Shown here piece by piece: positions 53,808 to 63,072 of a stretch of DNA of 64,000 nt (the stretch's first letter is position 1; each line of letters starts with the position of its first letter). Below the pieces are notes generated by a model that saw nothing but the letters and a program-made list of their open reading frames with translations, was not told where the DNA came from and ran no database searches. Location: NCBI RefSeq assembly GCF_000279145.1, contig NC_018178.1, positions 682,001 through 746,000 of the forward strand, in the 5' to 3' direction. The translations under genes were made by a program, and so were the position numbers. This DNA is from Melioribacter roseus P3M-2 (GTDB lineage Bacteria; Bacteroidota; Ignavibacteria; Ignavibacteriales; Melioribacteraceae).

Positions 53808-54971
53808 ATGATGGAGTTTTTCAAATTTATCGGTCACGGTTTCGATATTTTCATGCAGTATACGGCGTTCGCAAATGTAACTGTCGGACATTTGATAATG
53901 ATTACGGTTGGTTTGATATTCATTTATCTTGCTATCACGAAAGAATACGAGCCCTTGCTTCTGGTTCCGATCGGATTCGGAATTTTAATCGGCAATATAC
54001 CGTTTGCAGAAGCGGCAAATCTAAAAGTCGGAATTTATGAAGAAGGCAGCGTTCTCAGTTATTTGTATTACGGGGTAACACACGGCATTTATCCTCCGTT
54101 AATTTTTCTGGGTATCGGCGCAATGACGGACTTTTCGACTTTGTTGTCGAATCCCAAGTTAATCATACTCGGCGCCGCGGCGCAAATTGGAATTTTCGGA
54201 GCTTATACTATTGCGCTGGCCTTGGGATATCTTCCTCAACAGGCGGCGGCAATAGGCATTATCGGAGGCGCCGACGGTCCAACGGCAATATTCCTTTCGG
54301 CAAAACTTGCCCCCGAATTAACAGGCGCAATTGCAATTTCCGCATATTCATATATGGCGCTTGTGCCGGTAATTCAACCGCCGATTATGAAACTTCTTAC
54401 CACGCCGAAAGAACGCACAATCAGAATGAAACCGCCGCGCCAGGTTTCGAAATTGGAAAAAGTACTTTTTCCGATTATAGGACTCCTGCTTACGTGTTCA
54501 ATAACCCCTTCAGCAATTCCGCTTTTGGGAATGTTGTTTTTCGGCAATTTATTGAAGGAGAGCGGAGTTACGAAAAGATTGGCTGAAACGGCGAGAGGAG
54601 CATTGATCGATATTGTTACAATTCTAATCGGTCTGACTGTCGGAGCTTCAACCCAGGCAACTACTTTTCTGACCGCTAAATCGGTCGGCATCTTCGTACT
54701 CGGCGCGGTTTCGTTTATTATTGCAACGACGGGCGGAATTCTTTTCGTTAAATTTCTCAATTTATTTTTGAGCGATAAGAATAAAATCAATCCTCTTATT
54801 GGCAATGCGGGAGTATCCGCAGTTCCGGACAGCGCCCGCGTTTCCCAAATGGTGGGATTACAATACGATCCGACCAACCATCTTTTAATGCATGCCATGG
54901 CGCCCAATGTGGCGGGAGTTATCGGCTCGGCTGTTGCAGCTGGTATTATGTTGTCGTTCTTCGTGGGATAA
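53808..54971 (+). CDS. OadB/MmdB-like Na+-transporting decarboxylase beta subunit
   Basis: 387 aa with about nine to eleven membrane segments. Family motifs: [31 protein letters not shown] (with the membrane Asp needed for Na+ passage) and [16 protein letters not shown]. It decarboxylates carboxybiotin and pumps Na+ out. Last of the operon; a hairpin follows 50-70 nt later. Confidence 0.95.
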   Translation: MMEFFKFIGHGFDIFMQYTAFANVTVGHLIMITVGLIFIYLAITKEYEPLLLVPIGFGILIGNIPFAEAANLKVGIYEEGSVLSYLYYGVTHGIYPPLIFLGIGAMTDFSTLLSNPKLIILGAAAQIGIFGAYTIALALGYLPQQAAAIGIIGGADGPTAIFLSAKLAPELTGAIAISAYSYMALVPVIQPPIMKLLTTPKERTIRMKPPRQVSKLEKVLFPIIGLLLTCSITPSAIPLLGMLFFGNLLKESGVTKRLAETARGALIDIVTILIGLTVGASTQATTFLTAKSVGIFVLGAVSFIIATTGGILFVKFLNLFLSDKNKINPLIGNAGVSAVPDSARVSQMVGLQYDPTNHLLMHAMAPNVAGVIGSAVAAGIMLSFFVG

Positions 54972-55017
54972 TTATTTACTTCTTTTTCTCACCTTCGATT
55001 TCTATCTTTGACGATTG

Positions 55018-55046
55018 AAAAGCGGAGATCTGTTTTCCGCTTTCCT
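55018..55046 (+). terminator. Probable terminator of the mutase-decarboxylase operon
   Basis: Stem AAAGCGGA/TCCGCTTT with a 9 nt loop, then CCTTTAA. The T-tract is poor, so strength is uncertain. Confidence 0.5.
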
Positions 55047-55163
55047 TTAATATTGCAATAAAAAATCATTTATTATAAATAAACTAATCGTGTTCAAGAA
55101 TTATATTTTTTATTCGATAATTAATCACGACACGTTATCGTTCCGTTAAGAAAGGATTATTAA

Positions 55164-57224
55164 ATGTTTGTTATAGACAACAAGCCTGAGGTAAAAGAAA
55201 AAAAGCTATCCGAATTTCAAATCAGATATCGGGAATTAGACCGCTATTACTCCGAAAAAGAATTAGGCTCCGTAGTTAAAGAAGGCGCAACCATATTCAG
55301 ATTGTTTGCCCCTTCGCCGGTTCAGGTTAGACTCTGCGTTTTCGAAAAACCCGAGGATTCTTTCTGCCGCGAATATTTTATGGAACGCGACGACGACGGC
55401 GTTTGGGAAATTCTGATCGACGAAGATCTGACCGGAAAATTTTACGGTTATAAAGTTTATCATGAAGGCGAAGACATATCAAATCCCAACAAGCCGATAT
55501 GCACCGATCCTTATTCGAAAGCGGTAGCGACTTTTACTACTTATCAAAACCCCCGACGCTCAATTGTAGTAAAGCAGAAAGATTTCGACTGGGAAGGAAC
55601 GGAATACGTTCATCGCGATTGGAGAGACTTGATAATCTACGAATGCCACGTCCGCGATATGACGATCGATAAAACTTCCGGAGCAAAAAGTCCCGGCACT
55701 TATAAAGGGATGGTCGAGCGGGACATTAAGGGCGGATTGAATTATATCAAATCGTTGGGCGTTAACGCAGTAGAACTTTTGCCCGTTCACGAATACGGCT
55801 ACTGCGAACTACCCTACGGCACAATCAAAAACGGCGTTATTAACAACATCAATCCTTACGAAAGGAATCACTGGGGTTATATGACCGCCGCATATTTTGC
55901 GCCCGCCGCATACTATTCCGAAAATTCGCCCTCCTTCCGATGGAACAGATGGATCGGCAAGAGCGGAAGGCAGATTGAAGATTTCAAGGAAATGGTCAAA
56001 GCCTTTCATAAAGAAAACATTGCCGTCATTCTCGACGTGGTATACAATCATTTTTCCGAATACGAACTCGGCAATCTGAAACAAATCGACAAAGAATATT
56101 ATTTCAGGCTCGACGAAAACGGCAATTTCGAATCGAGAAGCTGGTGCGGCAACGACTTAAAAACAGAACGCCCGATGGTCAGAAGGTTAATTATCGAAAG
56201 CCTGCTTTACTGGATGACAGAATATCATATCGACGGTTTCAGATTCGACATTGCGACGTTAATCGATTGGGAAACAATCGAACGTTTTACAAACGAAGCC
56301 AGAAAAATCAACCCTGACGTTATTCTAATAGCCGAGCCGTGGGGCGGAGGCGCTTATAATCCCGGAGGGTTTTCCGACAGAGGCTGGGCTGCCTGGAACG
56401 ATCAGATTCGAAACGGAATAAAAGGAGAAAATCCCTTTAACGGCAAAGGCTGGATTTTCGGCAAATGGTACGGCAACAATTCTCCCAAAAGAATTAAAAG
56501 TTATGTCAACGGGACATTGAGGCGCGACGAATACGGAATTTACAACAAAAAAGAGCACTCCGTTAATTATATCGAATCGCACGACAATTATACGCTCGGG
56601 GATTTTATAAGAATTGCCTCCGGCGAAGTTGACGCCCATAAAATAATCAAAAACGTCGACGAATTCGTCAGGCTTTCCCCCCGCCAGCTAAAACTGAACA
56701 AACTTGCGGCTCTCTTCCTTCTTACATCTCAAGGGATGATAATGATACACGAAGGTCAGGAATTCGCGCGTTCGAAAGTGATTCCTTATAATATCAAAGC
56801 GCCCGATCCGCGAAAAGGCACAATGGACAACGATTCTTACAACAAGGACAATAAGACAAATTACATAAATTATGCTCAAGCCGAAACAAATAAAGAACTG
56901 CTCGATTATTACAAAGGTTTGATAGAGATACGCAATAAATACGAAGCATTCAGAAGAGCAAATTACAACGACATTGCGTTTTTCGACCACGTCAAAAGCG
57001 AATTCGGACTGGCATACCTGCTCAAATACGGAGAAGAACATTTTACAGTATTATTCAACGCCGAGCAGGAAGTAAATCTTGAATTCCCTCTCCCGCCCGG
57101 CAATTGGGAAATATTGGCTAACGACAAACAGGCGGGCGTTAAAAAATTGGGCGAGGCATCGGGCAATATTATTGTGCCGCCTGTTTCCGGGTGTATTTTA
57201 AGGATGATTAGAGATCGAAGCTGA
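55164..57224 (+). CDS. GH13 isoamylase/pullulanase-type debranching enzyme
   Basis: 686 aa. N-terminal CBM48 beta-sandwich (about 40-135), then a GH13 barrel with region I DVVYNHFSE, region II DGFRFDIATLID (nucleophile Asp), region III ILIAEPWGG (acid/base Glu) and region IV IESHDNYT, and a C-terminal beta domain. No signal peptide, so it acts on intracellular alpha-1,6 branches of glycogen or imported glucans. AAGGA precedes the ATG. Monocistronic; its end overlaps that of the split barrel gene by 17 bp. Confidence 0.92.
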   Translation: MFVIDNKPEVKEKKLSEFQIRYRELDRYYSEKELGSVVKEGATIFRLFAPSPVQVRLCVFEKPEDSFCREYFMERDDDGVWEILIDEDLTGKFYGYKVYHEGEDISNPNKPICTDPYSKAVATFTTYQNPRRSIVVKQKDFDWEGTEYVHRDWRDLIIYECHVRDMTIDKTSGAKSPGTYKGMVERDIKGGLNYIKSLGVNAVELLPVHEYGYCELPYGTIKNGVINNINPYERNHWGYMTAAYFAPAAYYSENSPSFRWNRWIGKSGRQIEDFKEMVKAFHKENIAVILDVVYNHFSEYELGNLKQIDKEYYFRLDENGNFESRSWCGNDLKTERPMVRRLIIESLLYWMTEYHIDGFRFDIATLIDWETIERFTNEARKINPDVILIAEPWGGGAYNPGGFSDRGWAAWNDQIRNGIKGENPFNGKGWIFGKWYGNNSPKRIKSYVNGTLRRDEYGIYNKKEHSVNYIESHDNYTLGDFIRIASGEVDAHKIIKNVDEFVRLSPRQLKLNKLAALFLLTSQGMIMIHEGQEFARSKVIPYNIKAPDPRKGTMDNDSYNKDNKTNYINYAQAETNKELLDYYKGLIEIRNKYEAFRRANYNDIAFFDHVKSEFGLAYLLKYGEEHFTVLFNAEQEVNLEFPLPPGNWEILANDKQAGVKKLGEASGNIIVPPVSGCILRMIRDRS

Positions 57225-57628
57225 ATCCGGACATTATCATGTAATTTGTAATTGCTTCGCCGTTTAATCTGAACACATTTAGTTTGAACTCTACAATTAA
57301 AGCCAGATTTCCTTTCATGTGTTGAACTATCCCGGCGCCGAACCCCGTCAGAAAAGTATATTCCGTAACCTCTCTGCCATTAATGGCGGCGACGTATACC
57401 GGATAACCTTCGAAAGCGAGTATTTCGTTCTCGTATTTGTTATAAGTTATATAAGAAACGCCCATTTCCATTTCGAGGAAAAACGAGACTGTTTTGACCG
57501 TATCCATTTCTCTGCGCAGTCCGAGCCCGAACAGATACATTTTATGATCGTTTTCGTTGAACGAGTTATAGATTTTATTGTCTACTATAGCGTGAACGAC
57601 ATTTTGATTCCACCAGTAATTGCCCGCT
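57208..57628 (-). pseudogene. 3' part of outer-membrane beta-barrel gene split by the IS
   Basis: Read from 57628 down, this continues the frame of the N-terminal part at 59343-59521: with one copy of the CTT core kept, codons join as DVYAL-AGNYWWNQN. It encodes about 140 residues with alternating hydrophobic/aromatic strands and ends MIMSGFSFDL, a terminal Phe-containing strand typical of barrels. The intact gene would be 600 bp, 199 aa, an eight-strand size. Confidence 0.85.
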
Positions 57629-57644
57629 AAGTTATTCCGTTAAA

Positions 57645-57650
57645 AGTCAA
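57645..57650 (-). promoter_or_regulatory. -35-like half of a junction promoter (IS tail end)
   Basis: TTGACT on the minus strand near the tail end of the IS. In a circle, where the ends join across CTT, it lies 17 bp from TATGTT in the leader end (59336-59341), a canonical sigma-70 spacing directed into the leader RNA and transposase. Confidence 0.6.
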
Positions 57651-57726
57651 CAGAGAAAATTGACCTATTGTTATGTCAATTTTGATTTAGAGCCATATAG
57701 TTCTTTGACATGTTGAATAAGTTTTC

Positions 57727-59127
57727 TTAAGTTTCCTCAGGAAAACAGTGAGAGTCTGATCCCGTAAAAATCTTTTCATTAGATTCCGCATCAAGCGGTT
57801 TTAATATTTGGGACTGCTCTTTCTGTTTTCTCTTTTTAAGTTGCCTTCTGGAAACAGGAGCTGTTATATCCATCGGCTGATATCTTCTTGTGTAATCTTC
57901 TTTGGCTCTATTGATGTTGTCTTTATGTTTTGCTCTGTTTGCTCTGTCAACTTCAGGATCATATTGTCTGTTATGTTTAAGCATACCATAAACGATTCTT
58001 AGTATCTTATACATTACAGCACCCAATGCAGCCATCTTAGGCATACCTTTTTGAAGATGCATTGCATAGATTTCCTTTATGTAAGGATTATGCACAGTAG
58101 CAAAACGAGCAATGTTAAACAATAACTCTCTGGGCTGTTTTCTTCCTCGCTTACTCATCTTAAAACCCGAGAGTCCATCTCCGCTTTGCTTGAATACAGG
58201 GTGAACACCAAAGAAGCTTGCAAGTTTTTTTGAAGAAGAAAATCTTTCAACAGAAAGAATTTCTATCATAAGTCCAACAGCCGAATATGTCCCAATTCCC
58301 TTGAAGCTTTTTAACAGTTCAACTTCAGCAATATTGCAACTGGCTTGAAGTTGTTTTGTTTGCAGAACAATCAGTTTTCTTAGCTGAAGTATCTGTTCTA
58401 CCAAAGCTATTATTACTTCAGCAGTAGTCTTATCATCACTTGAGGCAACTGACTTCCGGGCATTGTTGATTAAGTCATTTGCAAGTGATTCTGTTATGTA
58501 AGGTATCTTACAAACCGAAGACAATCTTGCTTTGGCAAGTTCTTTAGCAGTTGGATATTTCCTTAGTAACTTCAGTGTCCAGAGATTCATTTTGTTGCTG
58601 CAGTATTGTAGAACTTCAGGATTTGCTATGTATAACAATGATTCCAGTTGATTAAGAAGCTGGACTTTCTGTTTTGTCAGCATCTTGATAAATGTCCATT
58701 GTCTTCTTACTGAAGCGTAATAATCCTGATTGTTATACTGAACTTTTTCCGGATGACTTATCAGATACTCAGCAACATTACGTGCACTTTGTTTATCAGT
58801 AATTATCCTGTTTAGTGTCGCTTTGCTGTTGTAGCTCACACCAAAAGGATTTATTCGTGCTACAGATAACTGAAGTTTACTCTGGCAAGCGCTAAGAAAC
58901 TTAAGCCAGTTATTTTCATATCCTCCGGTTGATTCAACTGCTGCAAGGATATTTGAGGCGGGATACTTGGCCAAAAAGCCAGATAGAATTTTGTATAACT
59001 TATTGTGTCCGTCAAAGGTATCATCAAGCTGAAAATTATCTTCAACAACTTTTTTATTTTCGTCAAGGATAATAAAATCAGCATATCCTTTGCTGACATC
59101 AATACCGAGATAAAAGTTTTGTTGCAT
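57727..59127 (-). CDS. IS110-family transposase (bridge recombinase)
   Basis: 466 aa. N-terminal RuvC-like domain: first Asp in LGIDVSKGYADF (Asp10), Glu in AAVESTGGYE (Glu65), third in ITDKQSARNVAEY (Asp111). The canonical fourth residue of TDxxDA is Ser114 here. A coiled middle region follows, then the C-terminal Transposase_20 domain (about 265-375) with GIGTYSAVGL, FGVHPVFKQSGDGLSG and MSKRGRKQPRELL; the Ser in QSG is in the place of the catalytic Ser of this family. A basic C-terminal tail (about 395-466) is extra. The 215 bp leader encodes its probable guide RNA. Confidence 0.92.
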   Translation of the reverse strand: MQQNFYLGIDVSKGYADFIILDENKKVVEDNFQLDDTFDGHNKLYKILSGFLAKYPASNILAAVESTGGYENNWLKFLSACQSKLQLSVARINPFGVSYNSKATLNRIITDKQSARNVAEYLISHPEKVQYNNQDYYASVRRQWTFIKMLTKQKVQLLNQLESLLYIANPEVLQYCSNKMNLWTLKLLRKYPTAKELAKARLSSVCKIPYITESLANDLINNARKSVASSDDKTTAEVIIALVEQILQLRKLIVLQTKQLQASCNIAEVELLKSFKGIGTYSAVGLMIEILSVERFSSSKKLASFFGVHPVFKQSGDGLSGFKMSKRGRKQPRELLFNIARFATVHNPYIKEIYAMHLQKGMPKMAALGAVMYKILRIVYGMLKHNRQYDPEVDRANRAKHKDNINRAKEDYTRRYQPMDITAPVSRRQLKKRKQKEQSQILKPLDAESNEKIFTGSDSHCFPEET

Positions 59128-59159
59128 AAAAGACCCTTGAATTTAATTGTGTTACAGAA

Positions 59160-59292
59160 ATTTCAGGTAACATCAGTCTTGTAAAATACGGCTTCATTTG
59201 AGCCAAGTTATTCCTCGACTTTTACCTGAACGGAAGGAAAAAACTTAGCGACGGGCTCAAAGCCCAAGGCGCAAACCTTCTCTTCCGTCAAG
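59160..59292 (-). ncRNA. Candidate IS110 bridge RNA (two guide loops)
   Basis: Read on the minus strand. Stem-loop A: ACGGAAG (59288-59282) pairs CTTCCGT (59236-59230), apical GGGCT/AGCCC (59265-59253); its internal loop strands hold GCGCCTT (59272-59266) and CGCTAAG (59250-59244). These match the host target CGCCTTAGCG: top strand CGCCTT and bottom strand CGCTAAG. Stem-loop B: TTCAGGTAA (59230-59222) pairs TTACCTGAA (59170-59162), with AGTC/GACT and GGCT/AGCC inside; its loop strands hold GGAATAACTT (59214-59205), identical to the IS tail end with core, and TACAAG (59183-59178), complementary to the leader end CTTGTA. Exact 5' and 3' ends are not determinable by eye. Confidence 0.8.
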
Positions 59293-59335
59293 GAAATAAA
59301 CTTATTCATTATTTCAAAGAACTTTTTATACTTTT

Positions 59336-59341
59336 AACATA
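59336..59341 (-). promoter_or_regulatory. -10-like half of a junction promoter (IS leader end)
   Basis: TATGTT on the minus strand; becomes the -10 of a sigma-70-like promoter only when joined to TTGACT from the other end. Confidence 0.55.
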
Positions 59342-59342
59342 C

Positions 59343-59521
59343 AAGGCGTAGACATCCAAATTATGACTAAGGTTGTGTTTGACTTGAAGCGTAAGATTAT
59401 ATCCTTTAGCTTCGGCGCCTTTTGTATCTTGAAGCCCGCCTTTGAATTCAATCGAATTGATTAACTGCGCGCGGCTGTTTACGGCAAAGAAAAATAGAGC
59501 AATTGCGATTAAGTATTTCAT
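59343..59521 (-). pseudogene. 5' part of outer-membrane beta-barrel gene split by the IS
   Basis: Starts at ATG 59521 behind AAAGGAG. Signal peptide MKYLIAIALFFFAVNSRAQ, then strands INSIEFKGGLQ, YNLTLQVKHN and LDVYAL, where the IS begins. In the present sequence the frame runs on 11 codons into the IS and stops at 59309, giving a 70 aa stub. It probably encoded a small outer-membrane protein of unknown function. Confidence 0.85.
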
Positions 59522-59655
59522 AGCTTATCTCCTTTGTTGTGGATGAAGTAGCTATGCCGGCATTTTCCTCCGCGGTTTGATTAAAGGCGGTATAAAATTC
59601 GATTCTGATTCCCTCAAATAATTTAGAATTAAAATAGCGTTTTGAAAATATTTAA

Positions 59656-62600
59656 TCAACCGAAAAACGCTTTTCTGAGAGATTTTTCGATTGCGTTTTT
59701 GAATGTAGCAAGGTTGACGGGTTTGCGGAATACAAATTCGACGCCCAGTTCTTTATACTGTTCTTCGACCGAAGGATTGATATCGCTGCTTAGAATAATA
59801 ACCGGCGGTTTGAATTTTAGATCCGAGAGCGTCAATTGTTTAACGAAATCATAGCCGTTCATAACCGGCATATTGTGATCGCTTATTATCAGCGCTGGAG
59901 ACGCGCTTTTTACAATTTCAATGGCTTCCTTTCCGTTTTCTGCTTCTGTTATGGTATAACCCTCGATTAAATTTCTTATCAGCTTGGAATAGAGTATCCT
60001 GTCGGTTTTGATATCGTCGACCAGCAGGATGGTTGTAGAAGAGACGGGCACAGTAAAAATAAATTCCGAGCCTTTGCCGTACTGGCTTTTAACGTGGATA
60101 TCGCCGCCGTGTTTAAGTATAATTTCTCTTACAAGAGACAAGCCCAATCCGCTTCCTTTTTCGCCCGCCGTGCCGGGCGTTGTAAATTTTGTGTCGACTT
60201 TAAATAGTTTCGGAATATCTTCCTCTTTAATTCCGGTACCCGTATCCTTAACCGAGAAGACAACGCTCTTGTTTTTAACGTCCGGCGCAGCGCTGATTGT
60301 AATAGCGCCGCCGGTAGGAGTAAATTTAATAGCGTTCGAAACGAGATTGTTTATTGCCTGAAGCAACAAATTTTCGTCGGCATGAATAAATAAATTATCG
60401 CTCAATTCCGATTTCAAATCGATTCCTTTTCTGAGAGCGGCGCCTGACAAAATTTGAATAGATTTATCGACCGCTTGTTTTACATTGATTCTGTTCGGTT
60501 CGAATTTTATTCTACCGGTTTGTAGACGCGTCCAGTCGAGCAGCGAATTGACCAACTCAAGCATATTCCTGGCGGATTCTTCAATAAAACGGATATATTG
60601 GGTCCTTTTCTCTTCGGTCAAATCTTTTTCGTTCAAAAGAAAATCGGTGAAGCCCAGTATGGAACTGAAGGGCGTACGCAGGTCGTGAGAGATAATCGAA
60701 ATAAAGCGGTCTTTGGTTTCGTTCAATTCTTTCAGTTCAGCCGCCGATCTTTTCAATTCGTCCTGCGCCCGTTTCGACATTGTTATGTCGTTGACTATAC
60801 CGAAAATCTTAACAATTCTTCCGCTATCGTCTCGTCGTACCGATATTTTATTCTCTATCCAGATAATGTTGCCGAGGCTGTCGATTATTCGGTATTCTAG
60901 TTTTTCGTAGTTTTTATCTGAAAATCTATAGAGCCGTTTCAGATTTTCGATAACATTAGCGAGGTCGTCGGGATGAATAATTTTCTTCCAGAGGAACCGG
61001 TCTTCCAGAAATTTTTCGGGTTTATAACCCGTTATCTTTTCGATTGCCGGCGTATAAAACACCTGGACCAATTTTCCTCTAATTTTTTCCGCAGTCCAGA
61101 AACTCTCGTCGATATTTTCCGTTATACTCCTGTATCTTTCTTCGGAAAGCCGCAAAGCTTCTAGCGCTTTCTTTTGAGGAGTGATATCGCGCAATGACCA
61201 TACAATAAACTTTTCGCCCTCGGCTTCGTATGACGATACCGAGCTTTCGAGTTCGATCGGAATTTCGTCGGCTTTAATGCCTTTGAATTCGAAGCGAGAC
61301 GGCGATTCCCTGCCTTCTTCGAGACTCTGAATATTCCTTCCGACTTTTATAATATCGTCAACGTCCACAAAATCGAGCGGGTCTTTCCCGATAATTTCGC
61401 TCGCGCTTTTGTAGCCGAACATTTTTACGAAAGCTTCGTTGACGAGGAACAATTTCCTTCTGTTAATAAGAGCGATGCCGTCGTGCGACGCTTCGAAAAT
61501 CGACCTGATGAGCATCAAATCTTTTTCGGCTTCCTTCAGCATCGAAATGTCCGTAAGAAAAACGTTGTAATAAAGAGGCATTCCCCTGTCGTCGTAAACT
61601 GTCGAAAAACTCGCATGGACGTATATTTTCTGGTCGTGCTTTGTAATAAGAGGCAGTTCAATCGTTTCGGTTTTTCTTTCTTCGAGATCGCTCAAACTGA
61701 AGCCGTTTGTCATCAGATAATACGGTTCGACCAAATCGACGAAATAGAGCGAACTAATTTCCTGGTCGGTATAACCGAACGATTGCAACATTGCTGGATT
61801 GGCGTATTGAATCTTTCCGTTCAAATCGAGAATGCAGATAAATTCCTGAGTATGCGTAACGATTTTTCTGAACCGCTCTTCGGATTTTTTCAGTTCCAGT
61901 TCTTTACGGATTCTGAATGTGGAATCGGCGCAGATAAACACAAAATATTCTTTGACACCTTCTTTCAATTTACCGATTCGCAATGTAAAATACTCTGCGT
62001 TTTCTTCATCGTCTCCCAGTTTTATGAAATCTTCGACGTACTTGTTTTCGATCAGTTTTTGGGAAATCGAATGAAGATAGTTCCTGTCGATTTTGGAGAA
62101 CAATCCGGAAACCTCTTTACCGTGTACTTCGCTCCTTTTTAAACCGAATAACCGCGCCGCCGATTCGCTCCAGTAAACGATACGATTAAAATCGTCGGCC
62201 AAAAAAACGGCATCGATCATGTTGGAAATAATATACTCGTATTTTCTGAGTTCCTTTATTTCTTCCTGGAGTAATTCTTTTTCTTTCTTGTCGATCTCTT
62301 TATTTCTGACGAGCAGCAAAACATTCCCGTTCAACGGGATAAGCGCAATGACCGCAATTTGTTGTTTATCGTCTTTTACATACGGTATTTCAGTCCAGAG
62401 CGTGGCGTTCGATTTTTCGAGCTGTTCGAAAAGCTTTTTAAACAAGATGCCGGACAAACGTCCGGGTTTTTCTTCTTTTAGCGTTGCCGAATCGAACAGG
62501 AAATTATATCGCCAGCATTCTTTCGACGAATAATTTATGTTGCCTTCCCTGTCGCAAATCAGATAACAATCGCAAATCGATTCGAAAACCTTTTTGTAAT

Positions 62601-63012
62601 TGAGGCTTTCGTTTCCCTCTCCGGAAAATCTGTATTTAATGTCCTCGAGAACAACTATTCCTCCTTCGAATTGGCGTTCGGTATTAACGGGCACGTATTT
62701 TATAAGAACCGCCATTCGGTCGCCGGATGCGGTAACCGAAGAGTAGAGCTCCTTTTCAAAGGGTTGATTTTCCTTAAGAAGGGAGAAGATTTCTTTATCT
62801 TCGAAGAGTCCTATCTTTTCAATGTTTTCGCCTGTAATATCCGTCGATTCGAGAGGCGCTATGCCTTTGAAGCCGAAAAAAGTTTGATTTACAAAACGGA
62901 CTTTGAATTCGTTCGAAAAAATCAGTATGCCAACCGGAGCGGCTTCGAACATCGCCCTCAGCTTGAGCATCTTTCCGCCGGAAGTATATTTATCTGCGCT
63001 GTAGTCGGTCAT
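59656..63012 (-). CDS. Hybrid histidine kinase with six PAS domains and a receiver
   Basis: 1118 aa, no membrane helix, so cytoplasmic. Six PAS-like units in tandem begin near MFEAAPVGILIF, VFESICDCYLICD, IISNMIDAVFLAD, KIVTHTQEFICILD, IFEASHDGIALIN and ITENIDESFWTAE. Then HisKA with ISHDLRTPFSSILGF, an ATPase domain with NNLVSNAIKF, VKDTGTGI and GSGLGLSLV, and a C-terminal receiver with LLVDD, phospho-Asp in ISDHNMPVMNG and Lys in FRKPV. No output DNA-binding partner is adjacent. Signal unknown; no heme or flavin ligand was picked out. Confidence 0.93.
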   Translation of the reverse strand: MTDYSADKYTSGGKMLKLRAMFEAAPVGILIFSNEFKVRFVNQTFFGFKGIAPLESTDITGENIEKIGLFEDKEIFSLLKENQPFEKELYSSVTASGDRMAVLIKYVPVNTERQFEGGIVVLEDIKYRFSGEGNESLNYKKVFESICDCYLICDREGNINYSSKECWRYNFLFDSATLKEEKPGRLSGILFKKLFEQLEKSNATLWTEIPYVKDDKQQIAVIALIPLNGNVLLLVRNKEIDKKEKELLQEEIKELRKYEYIISNMIDAVFLADDFNRIVYWSESAARLFGLKRSEVHGKEVSGLFSKIDRNYLHSISQKLIENKYVEDFIKLGDDEENAEYFTLRIGKLKEGVKEYFVFICADSTFRIRKELELKKSEERFRKIVTHTQEFICILDLNGKIQYANPAMLQSFGYTDQEISSLYFVDLVEPYYLMTNGFSLSDLEERKTETIELPLITKHDQKIYVHASFSTVYDDRGMPLYYNVFLTDISMLKEAEKDLMLIRSIFEASHDGIALINRRKLFLVNEAFVKMFGYKSASEIIGKDPLDFVDVDDIIKVGRNIQSLEEGRESPSRFEFKGIKADEIPIELESSVSSYEAEGEKFIVWSLRDITPQKKALEALRLSEERYRSITENIDESFWTAEKIRGKLVQVFYTPAIEKITGYKPEKFLEDRFLWKKIIHPDDLANVIENLKRLYRFSDKNYEKLEYRIIDSLGNIIWIENKISVRRDDSGRIVKIFGIVNDITMSKRAQDELKRSAAELKELNETKDRFISIISHDLRTPFSSILGFTDFLLNEKDLTEEKRTQYIRFIEESARNMLELVNSLLDWTRLQTGRIKFEPNRINVKQAVDKSIQILSGAALRKGIDLKSELSDNLFIHADENLLLQAINNLVSNAIKFTPTGGAITISAAPDVKNKSVVFSVKDTGTGIKEEDIPKLFKVDTKFTTPGTAGEKGSGLGLSLVREIILKHGGDIHVKSQYGKGSEFIFTVPVSSTTILLVDDIKTDRILYSKLIRNLIEGYTITEAENGKEAIEIVKSASPALIISDHNMPVMNGYDFVKQLTLSDLKFKPPVIILSSDINPSVEEQYKELGVEFVFRKPVNLATFKNAIEKSLRKAFFG

Positions 63013-63072
63013 ATACGTCGCTCATTTACTTACTTCAATTTATAAATTTAAGCCGAGATAATCATGGAGATT

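Larger units (their letters stand above)
57629..59342 (-). mobile_element. IS110-family insertion sequence (1,714 bp)
   Basis: Bounded by CTT on the minus strand (57629-57631 and 59343-59345), one copy of which belongs to the empty site. Parts on the minus strand: a 215 bp leader with the bridge-RNA-like fold, the transposase (59127-57727), then a ~95 bp tail. A 26 bp imperfect inverted repeat (AGTTCTTTGA..TGAATAAGTTT; 23 of 26 identical) lies at 57699-57724 and 59298-59323, and GTTAAAAGT occurs near both ends. No target duplication other than the core, as usual for IS110. Insertion broke a beta-barrel gene. Confidence 0.9.

Noticed and set aside
57629-59214. AAGTTATTCC at 57629-57638 and 59205-59214 as a target-site duplication bounding the IS
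   Set aside because: The right copy lies inside the leader. It is better explained as the donor guide of loop B, and cutting there does not restore the host frame.
57639-59338. GTTAAAAGT inverted pair as the exact IS ends
   Set aside because: An excision there can be made in frame only by assigning one ambiguous base. The CTT-core ends restore the frame without adjustment and agree with both guide loops.
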